Shown: positions 58,599 through 64,000 of the stretch, piece after piece | How the letters are laid out: every line of letters begins with the position of its first letter | Position numbering within the stretch: the stretch's first letter is position 1 | Source: Ancylobacter sp. WKF20 | GTDB lineage: Bacteria > Pseudomonadota > Alphaproteobacteria > Rhizobiales > Xanthobacteraceae | NCBI RefSeq assembly: GCF_029760895.1 | Contig: NZ_CP121679.1 | Span: 2,232,001 to 2,296,000 of the forward strand | DNA: 64,000 nt | Reading direction: 5' to 3' | Notes under the pieces: model-generated | Databases searched by the model: none | Told to the model about the DNA's origin: nothing | The model's input: the letters and a program-made list of their open reading frames with translations, nothing else | Made by a program: the position numbers and the translations under genes

Positions 58599-59956
58599 TA
58601 CTGCGCCGCCTCGGCCTTGCCTCGATGCGCCAGCAGATTTTCCTGCTCGCCGTCCTGCCCATCTTTCTTCTGGCCGCCTTCGCCGCCATACGCGCGTCGC
58701 TGCGCGAGACCGACCATGTACGGGTCGAATGGGCGAGCTATGTCGCCGCCGACATCGCGGTTGCCGCCGAGAGGGTCCGTGCTGCGACCAGCCCCGGCGA
58801 TCTGGATGTGGCGCTAAGGCTCACGGCGGAGAAAGGCATTGTGGCCGAGGTCACCGGGCAGCAGGTGCCCGACGCGATTGATCTTCGCGTGGGGCGTTTC
58901 GACGAGCCGACCTATCGCGATCTCATCGGGCGATTGATCGCGCTGACCGACCGGGTCGAAAAAGACGGTATGGCCGAGACATCCAACCTCGCCGTGCGGA
59001 TCGACGAGGACCGCGCGCTTCTCCTGCGCCCGCAGCCACTGGCCTTTCCCTCCCGCCGCGACGAGGTGCTGTGGAGCCTCGGTATTACCTTGCTGGTCGT
59101 GCTGCCCGTCCTGTTGCTGTCCTACTATCTCAGCCATCGCCTCACGCGGCCACTGATCGATTTCGCCGCGGCCGCCCGACGGATCAGCCTCGACGAGGCT
59201 TCGCAGGAACCGTTCAGTGCCGAGGGCGCGCTGGAAATCCGCAGCCTCGGCAACTCGCTGAACGTCATGCGGGCGCGGATCAACCGTATGATCGACCAGC
59301 GGACGAGCCTCCTGCGCTCCGTTGGCCATGACCTGCGCACCCCGCTCACCCGGCTGCGCATGCGGGCCGAACGCTGCACGGATATCGAGCTGCAACACTC
59401 CATGCTCCAGGACATCACCACCCTCGCGGCGATGATCGACGAGAGCATGCGCTACCTGAACAACAAGGAATCCGGCCTGGAAGCCCCGCGCCGTGTCGAC
59501 CTGTCAAGCCTGCTTCACACCATCGCGGCCGACTATGCCGACACCAACATTTCCGTTTCCGTGGACGGACCGCGACGGCTGGTCTGCCAATGCATGCCCC
59601 GGGCGCTCACCCGCGCCCTGTGCAATCTGATCGACAATGCCTCGCGCTATGGGACGACGATCGAGCTCGTGCTCACCGAGGACGAAACGGGCGATATCAT
59701 CATCGACGTTCGCGACGACGGGCCCGGTCTTTCCGACGACATGAAGAAACGGGCGCTCGAGCCCTTCTTCAAGGGCGATCCCGCCCGCGCCCTCGGTCCG
59801 CGCAGCGGCATCGGGCTGGGCCTGCCCATCGCCAATGGCATTGCGCGCACACATGGCGGCACGCTGCACCTGCTCGACCGCCAGCCCCATGGCCTGATCG
59901 CGCGTCTCGTTCTGCCACCCAACCTTGAAGCGCCGGTGGTCAGGACATCCGAGTAG
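58595..59956 (+). CDS. Sensor histidine kinase
   Basis: A 453-residue kinase: N-terminal helix (ILRRLGLASMRQQIFLLAV then LPIFLLAAFAAI), a periplasmic sensor of about 120 residues, second helix near 160-178, HAMP linker, dimerisation helix with phospho-His at H245 (SVGHDLRTPLTRLR), and ATPase with LIDNASRYG, DDGPGL and GIGLGLPIANGIARTHGG. Cotranscribed with the response regulator. The signal is unknown. Confidence 0.94.
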   Translation: MILRRLGLASMRQQIFLLAVLPIFLLAAFAAIRASLRETDHVRVEWASYVAADIAVAAERVRAATSPGDLDVALRLTAEKGIVAEVTGQQVPDAIDLRVGRFDEPTYRDLIGRLIALTDRVEKDGMAETSNLAVRIDEDRALLLRPQPLAFPSRRDEVLWSLGITLLVVLPVLLLSYYLSHRLTRPLIDFAAAARRISLDEASQEPFSAEGALEIRSLGNSLNVMRARINRMIDQRTSLLRSVGHDLRTPLTRLRMRAERCTDIELQHSMLQDITTLAAMIDESMRYLNNKESGLEAPRRVDLSSLLHTIAADYADTNISVSVDGPRRLVCQCMPRALTRALCNLIDNASRYGTTIELVLTEDETGDIIIDVRDDGPGLSDDMKKRALEPFFKGDPARALGPRSGIGLGLPIANGIARTHGGTLHLLDRQPHGLIARLVLPPNLEAPVVRTSE

Positions 59957-60018
59957 GCACCGGATGAGCGGCCGACACGCGCCGCGCGGGACCATCGGCC
60001 CGCAATGTTTCTTAACAT

Positions 60019-60037
60019 CAAAACAGCCACCAAAACA
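60019..60037. promoter_or_regulatory. Direct repeat upstream of the DUF3313 gene
   Basis: CAAAACA occurs at 60019-60025 and 60031-60037, a 12-bp period, preceded by TTAACAT. Tandem half-sites about one turn apart are the usual target of OmpR-type response regulators such as the one encoded at 57849. It is 71 bp upstream of the lipoprotein start. Confidence 0.4.
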
Positions 60038-60107
60038 TTCCGCCGCCTAGGTTCATCTCATCGGCAGGGAGCACTACCGCCCTTTGCCAATGAGGAGCGT
60101 CCCGTCG

Positions 60108-60758
60108 ATGCGGAGCCGTCTGTGTTCAATCATCGCCGTAAGCCTCGCCTTGGCGGGCTGTCAGACGGCGGCTCCGAGCCATTACCGCGATCTGGCCTCT
60201 TCCTCGGTTCTGGTGCCGAACGCCGGCACGAACGCCGAGCGCGTTCCCTTCGCCTATGGCGGCACGGTCGACTGGTCCGGCTATACCGGTGCGGTGGTGG
60301 AGCCGGTGGTCATCTATAGCGGCGCCGACAACCAGTTCGGCGACATGTCGGCAGAGGACAGGAAAACACTGGCCGACTACATGTATGCGCGCTTCACGCA
60401 GCAGCTCGCCACGCGTTTTTCGCGGGCGACCCCGTCCGCGCCGAACACGCTGCGCATACGCCTCACCCTCACAGGCGCGGTAAAGAACACGCCGGTTCTC
60501 GGCACCTTCTCACGCATCGACGTGGCGGGCCTTGTCTATAACGGCATCCAGACCGCCCGTGACGGCGAAGGCAGCTTCACCGGCGCGGTGATGTACGCGG
60601 TCGAAATCTATGATGCGCGTACAAACCGGCTGCTCAGCGCCTTCGTCGGCAAACAGTTTCCCAAGCCGTCGGACATTGGCGCCAGCGTGGGAGATCTCGC
60701 GGCAGCGAAGGCCGGCATCGACAAGGGCGCCGAGGATCTCGCGGCGCGGCTGCAATAG
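60108..60758 (+). CDS. DUF3313-family lipoprotein
   Basis: A 216-residue envelope lipoprotein. From the ATG at 60108 ([18 protein letters not shown]) the lipobox LAGC gives Cys18 as lipid anchor; GAGGAG lies upstream. An earlier ATG at 60084 is in frame. The body ([49 protein letters not shown]) matches DUF3313, exported lipoproteins of unknown function. Placement after the two-component system suggests it is a target gene. Confidence 0.85.
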   Translation: MRSRLCSIIAVSLALAGCQTAAPSHYRDLASSSVLVPNAGTNAERVPFAYGGTVDWSGYTGAVVEPVVIYSGADNQFGDMSAEDRKTLADYMYARFTQQLATRFSRATPSAPNTLRIRLTLTGAVKNTPVLGTFSRIDVAGLVYNGIQTARDGEGSFTGAVMYAVEIYDARTNRLLSAFVGKQFPKPSDIGASVGDLAAAKAGIDKGAEDLAARLQ

Positions 60759-60954
60759 CGCGCGGGTTCCGCAACCGACCTCCTCCTCTTGGAGCCGCCC
60801 AAGGGCCGGCTCTCGCGAGGTTCCGCCAGCGCACCCAGCGCCGACGGAGCCGGAGCTGCGGACACTCGCGGTGTCCGCCCCCTCGCGGCGTCCGCAGCTC
60901 CCCCTTTCTCCCTACCCTGCGACCGGCGGAATTTCGGGCAACGGAGCATCAAGC

Positions 60955-62064
60955 ATGTCAGTGGCATCTGAAGGTGGCAGCATACGCTTGGCTGACATCG
61001 CAGGATTATTGGGGGTTCAGCCCCCGCGCAGCACCGCCGACAGGCGGGTGGAAAGTGCGGCGAGCCTTGATGTCGCCGAGGCCTGGCAAATCTCCTATAT
61101 GGACGGCCCACGCCACACCCACTTGCTGCGCAACACGCGCGCCGGCATCTGCCTTGTCCCGCCGCGTTTCGCCTCCCTGGTTCCCCCGGACACCGCCGCC
61201 CTCGTGGTCGAAAATCCGCGCAGCGCCTATGCCCGCCTGCTTGGCTGGCTGCATCCGGAGGCGCTCAAGCCCGGGCTTGCATTCCCGGTGGAGGGGATTG
61301 ACGAGACCTGCCGCATCCATCCCACAGCGGTGATCGAGCCGGGCGTGGCCCTGGATCCCGGCGTTATCGTCGGCAGCCGTGCGGTGATCGGCGCCGGCAC
61401 GACGATCGGCGCTCACAGCGTGATCGGACCCAATGTCGTCATTGGCCGCGACTGCGCGGTCTCCACCGGGGTAACCCTCACAAATTGCCGGATCGGTGAG
61501 CGCGTCCTTCTCCACGCCGGCGTGCGCATCGGCCAGGATGGCTTTGGGTTCTTCGCGGAGGCGGAAGGTCACCGGAAGTTTCCGCAGATCGGTGGTGTGA
61601 TTATCGGCGACGATGTCGAGATAGGCGCCAACACGACGGTCGACCGAGGCAGCGGTCATGACACGCTCATCGGAGCGGGAACCAAGATCGATAATCTGGT
61701 GCAGATCGCCCACAATGTTCGCATCGGGCGCCACTGCATCATCGTCGCTCAGGTCGGCATCGGAGGCTCGACCGTGCTCGACGATTATGTCGTGGTCGGC
61801 GGACAGGCGGCCATCGCCGACCACCTCCACATCGGGCGCGGCGCCAGCCTTGCCGCCGCCTCAGGAGTGATGCGGGACGTGCCGGCCGGCGAGCGTTGGG
61901 GCGGCAGCCCGGCCAAGCCGACGCGCGAATGGCTGCGCGAACAGGCCGTGCTGGCGAGAATGTCGGCATTCGGCAGTCGGCGTCGCAGCAGCAGGTTACG
62001 CGGCCTGTTTCCCGCCGAGAGCTGGTTTGAGGCCTTCCGCCGGCGCCTGCGCTTCGAAGCCTGA
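60955..62064 (+). CDS. lpxD: LpxD-like UDP-3-O-acylglucosamine N-acyltransferase
   Basis: A 369-residue acyltransferase from the ATG at 60955 ([25 protein letters not shown] upstream). N-terminal LpxD uridine-binding domain ([20 protein letters not shown]), left-handed beta-helix hexapeptide repeats from about 120-330, catalytic His at H253 (LVQIAHNV), and [18 protein letters not shown] as in LpxD. It is away from a bamA-fabZ-lpxA cluster, so it is either a second copy or an acyltransferase for another nucleotide-sugar. Symbol given by similarity only. Confidence 0.85.
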   Translation: MSVASEGGSIRLADIAGLLGVQPPRSTADRRVESAASLDVAEAWQISYMDGPRHTHLLRNTRAGICLVPPRFASLVPPDTAALVVENPRSAYARLLGWLHPEALKPGLAFPVEGIDETCRIHPTAVIEPGVALDPGVIVGSRAVIGAGTTIGAHSVIGPNVVIGRDCAVSTGVTLTNCRIGERVLLHAGVRIGQDGFGFFAEAEGHRKFPQIGGVIIGDDVEIGANTTVDRGSGHDTLIGAGTKIDNLVQIAHNVRIGRHCIIVAQVGIGGSTVLDDYVVVGGQAAIADHLHIGRGASLAAASGVMRDVPAGERWGGSPAKPTREWLREQAVLARMSAFGSRRRSSRLRGLFPAESWFEAFRRRLRFEA

Positions 62065-62107
62065 AGGCTCCCCTACCCTCTCTCATCCGCAGTCCGCGGG
62101 AGACGAC

Positions 62108-62794
62108 ATGAAGACACCTTCTCTGCGAACGGTTCTTGCTCCGCTCAACCGGTCGAACCAGCGTATCACCCTCGCGGCGGGCGTCGTTCTGGTCGTCGGA
62201 GGGCTGATCGGCGCACCGCGCTTCACCACCTCCCACCCTGCCGTCACCGGGGTGCCCCCGGGCACGGCATCGACTATCGCCATGCGGGGCCACCACGAAC
62301 CGGACCATCCGGTCGAGGGGCTGGATGGGCGCCCGGCGCCGCGCGCCATCTCGCTCGCAACGCCGCTTCCCCCTCCTCGCCCGGCATCCGTGGCGGCAGC
62401 GCCGTCAAAGCCGGGAGAAGGTGACGGGCGCGGCACACCAAGGGACAAGGCCGCCCAAACCAAGGGGGGCGGGAGCATCGTCGCCACGCGCCTCGACCGA
62501 TGTGTTTCGGGCTGCGAGATGCGAGAGCCTCGCGTCCGTGCCGGCGTGCCGCCGCGCCGGGCACCGTTGCCAGCGACTAGCCTCGCCGCGGTTCCCACGC
62601 CGGCCTCCGCCACGCCCGCAAGGCCAACTCACGCTGAGACCGCGGCCCCGCAGACCAGCCCGACCGAAGCCTCAATGGGCACATCCCTAGGCGCGGGCGC
62701 GCACGACATGCTCGCCTGGATCGTCGCCGTTCCTGGCACCACCCTCGACATCGGAACGGGCGCGATCTCCCGGGTGGCCAGCGCGATCCGGTGA
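62108..62794 (+). CDS. Hypothetical Pro/Ala-rich single-helix membrane protein
   Basis: A 228-residue protein from the ATG at 62108 (GGAGACGAC upstream). One N-terminal helix (ITLAAGVVLVVGGLIG, about residues 19-34) is followed by a long Pro/Ala/Thr-rich, probably disordered region with a small Cys pair (RCVSGC), and a hydrophobic end (HDMLAWIVAVPGTTLDIGTG). No family recognised. It follows the acyltransferase gene by 43 bp and may be an envelope linker protein. Confidence 0.6.
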   Translation: MKTPSLRTVLAPLNRSNQRITLAAGVVLVVGGLIGAPRFTTSHPAVTGVPPGTASTIAMRGHHEPDHPVEGLDGRPAPRAISLATPLPPPRPASVAAAPSKPGEGDGRGTPRDKAAQTKGGGSIVATRLDRCVSGCEMREPRVRAGVPPRRAPLPATSLAAVPTPASATPARPTHAETAAPQTSPTEASMGTSLGAGAHDMLAWIVAVPGTTLDIGTGAISRVASAIR

Positions 62795-62811
62795 CATCTG
62801 CGATTGGGCGC

Positions 62812-62982
62812 TCACCCGAGCTTCGACCGCAGTTCGGCGACCTGTAGCTCCAAATGTCGAATGCGACGCTCAAGGGTCGTCACTTCGTCATATCCCATCG
62901 CCTCGTCGCATTGGCGCAGCGCCTCCAGCCAACCGCGCCACGGGCGCCTTGCGAAGAAACGCAGATTTGGCGATTTCACCAC
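62812..62982 (-). CDS. Small hypothetical protein, 56 residues, amphipathic C-terminus
   Basis: Minus-strand frame from GTG 62982 (or GTG 62979) with GGGAG upstream. It begins VVKSPNLRFFARRPWRGW, has LEALRQCDEAMGYDEV in the middle and ends in a charged heptad pattern (LERRIRHLELQVAELRSKLG). Codon use is GC3-rich throughout and the protein is well balanced, unlike the opposite strand. It fits the small regulatory or scaffold proteins of this bacterial group, but I do not recognise a named family. It overlaps no other proposed gene and lies between the hypothetical protein and the TetR gene. Confidence 0.6.
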   Translation of the reverse strand: MVKSPNLRFFARRPWRGWLEALRQCDEAMGYDEVTTLERRIRHLELQVAELRSKLG

Positions 62983-63019
62983 CAGCGAGCTCCCTTGTCT
63001 GGCGTGTCGGCCGCGCTAT

Positions 63020-63622
63020 TCATTGGCCCTGTTTGGGAGCCGGCGACGTCGCATCGGCCTGACTCATGACGCTGCCGGCGGCGGCCTGCAGGAACTGCCG
63101 TGACACCTCCTCGTCATTAACAGCGCGCGCGATCAGCACCGCGCCGACCATGGTGGCGAGAATAGCCATGGCCCTGGCATCCGATTCCTGATCGCCGTCG
63201 CCGATCCAGCCCTTTGTCAGGGCAACATATTCCTTGAAGCTGCTTTCAAAAGACGCGCGTACATCCGGACCGTGCCGGGCCGCATCCGCCGCCAGCGCCA
63301 CGACCGGGCACCCGTCGGCCCTCTCACCGCAATGCTCACGGCTAAGATAGAAATCGACCACCGCCGAAAGCGGATTGTCGGGCTTCAGAGCAGCCGCCGC
63401 GGACCAGCGGCTCAAGGCCTCATCCAAAGCGCGCTGCGAGGCCTGGGCGACGAGATCCTCCTTGGATTCGAACTGCTTGTAGAAGGCGCCCTGCGTCATG
63501 CCGGCGCCGGCCATCAGATCCTTAAGGCCGATACCGTCGAAGCCATGCTCACGAAAAAGACGGCTGGCAACATTGATCACCGTCTGCCGGTTCTCCTCTG
63601 CCTGGACGCGACTGACCCGCAT
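63020..63622 (-). CDS. TetR/AcrR-family transcriptional regulator
   Basis: A 200-residue TetR regulator: RLFREHGFDGIGLKDLMAGAGMTQGAFYKQFESKEDLV is the HTH region, with GCPVVALAADAARHGPDVR in the ligand domain. Divergent from a RND adaptor gene across an 84-bp gap with a large palindrome, so it is the likely local repressor of that efflux system. Confidence 0.93.
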   Translation of the reverse strand: MRVSRVQAEENRQTVINVASRLFREHGFDGIGLKDLMAGAGMTQGAFYKQFESKEDLVAQASQRALDEALSRWSAAAALKPDNPLSAVVDFYLSREHCGERADGCPVVALAADAARHGPDVRASFESSFKEYVALTKGWIGDGDQESDARAMAILATMVGAVLIARAVNDEEVSRQFLQAAAGSVMSQADATSPAPKQGQ

Positions 63623-63636
63623 GACTGACCTCCTGA

Positions 63637-63691
63637 ATTTAGATTGCGTTCGATTTCTATATCGGATATAGCAGTCAAATGCAATCTAAAT
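63637..63691. promoter_or_regulatory. Nested symmetrical operator between TetR and RND genes
   Basis: Outer 11-bp arms ATTTAGATTGC (63637-63647) and GCAATCTAAAT (63681-63691) and an inner 15-bp palindrome CTATATCGGATATAG (63657-63671) share one centre at 63664. The whole 55-bp block is therefore quasi-symmetrical and covers the divergent promoters. Confidence 0.75.
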
Positions 63692-63706
63692 CATAGGGCG
63701 GCGGAT

Positions 63707-64000
63707 ATGAACAAGAAGCCCATTCTCGTGTTGGCAGGCGTTGTGATCGTGGCGGTCGGGACCGCAGGATTTGTCGCGCTTTCGCTTTCCACACCCCATG
63801 CCGGACCGGTTAGCGACCCCCGGCAGGACGCACCACTCGTCCGGGTGACGAAGATCTCACCAGTAAAAGGCGTTGAGCGTGGTTTTACCGGCCTCGTCGA
63901 GGCGCGGGTGCAGAGCAATGTCGGTTTCCGCGTGCCCGGCAAGATCATCGAGCGGATGGTTGATGTCGGCCAGCAGGTCAAGGCGGGCCAGCCCCTGATG
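63707..64000 (+). CDS. RND efflux membrane-fusion (periplasmic adaptor) protein, 5' part only
   Basis: 98 codons from the ATG at 63707 to the window edge, open throughout. N-terminal helix/lipoprotein-like signal region (KKPILVLAGVVIVAVGTAGF), then VERGFTGLVEARVQSNVGF and RVPGKIIERMVDVGQQVKAGQPLM, the lipoyl half of AcrA/MexA-type adaptors. It is divergent from a TetR repressor. The rest of the protein and the RND pump gene should lie beyond the right edge. Confidence 0.85.
   Translation, partial: MNKKPILVLAGVVIVAVGTAGFVALSLSTPHAGPVSDPRQDAPLVRVTKISPVKGVERGFTGLVEARVQSNVGFRVPGKIIERMVDVGQQVKAGQPLM

Overview
The window is 64 kb of GC-rich, densely packed DNA with short intergenic gaps, strong GC bias at third codon positions and several fully sized catabolic operons. 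Gene content (amino-acid-type ABC importers, erythronate/threonate catabolism, FkbM-type methyltransferase, PrtD/HlyD type I secretion, DUF4405, several L,D-transpeptidase/Tat features) suggests a free-living alphaproteobacterium, most likely of the order Hyphomicrobiales (an Ancylobacter/Starkeya/Xanthobacter-like organism is an inference from style, not a demonstrated match). No rRNA, tRNA, CRISPR array or intact insertion sequence was recognised.

Region 1 (about 263-13482) is a two-armed catabolic island. The plus arm is binding protein, permease, ATPase, M20 deacylase, enolase-superfamily enzyme, creatinase/ectoine-hydrolase-like M24 enzyme and DapA-like lyase. The convergent minus arm is a second binding protein, a fused permease-ATPase, an acetamidase/formamidase, and a rare AraC regulator fused to a second acetamidase/formamidase. 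The two arms end 16 bp apart. They plausibly import and dismantle one family of amide-linked or cyclic amino-acid derivatives; the substrate cannot be read from the sequence.

Region 2 (13.7-18.9 kb) holds a large-subunit catalase, a Rieske oxygenase with a divergent LysR regulator, and an L,D-transpeptidase-like lipoprotein whose catalytic His position is Tyr. Region 3 (19.1-25.5 kb) is a complete L-threonate/tetronate pathway (MFS transporter, LtnD, OtnI, OtnK; divergent LacI regulator and OtnC) with two LacI-type operators.

Region 4 (25.6-36.4 kb) combines two surface-polymer glycosyltransferase genes (one an FkbM/coiled-coil/glycosyltransferase fusion) with a type I secretion ABC transporter, its adaptor and a 1122-residue probable export substrate that has beta-glucanase-like and DUF4114 parts but no RTX repeats.

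Region 5 (36.7-57.3 kb) is an accessory redox region: TetR, MarR and LysR regulators, thiolase, MFS pumps, many SDR and aldo/keto reductases, a P460-type cytochrome with a DUF4405 membrane partner, a secreted double-CMD/cupin protein, a multiply frameshifted cytochrome c pseudogene and a Tat-exported molybdenum dehydrogenase. Related promoter dyads recur here and tie distant genes into apparent regulons. Region 6 (57.8-64.0 kb) has an OmpR-type two-component system, a DUF3313 lipoprotein, a stand-alone LpxD-like acyltransferase, a proline-rich membrane protein, an unannotated 56-residue protein, and a TetR regulator divergent from an RND adaptor gene that runs off the right edge.
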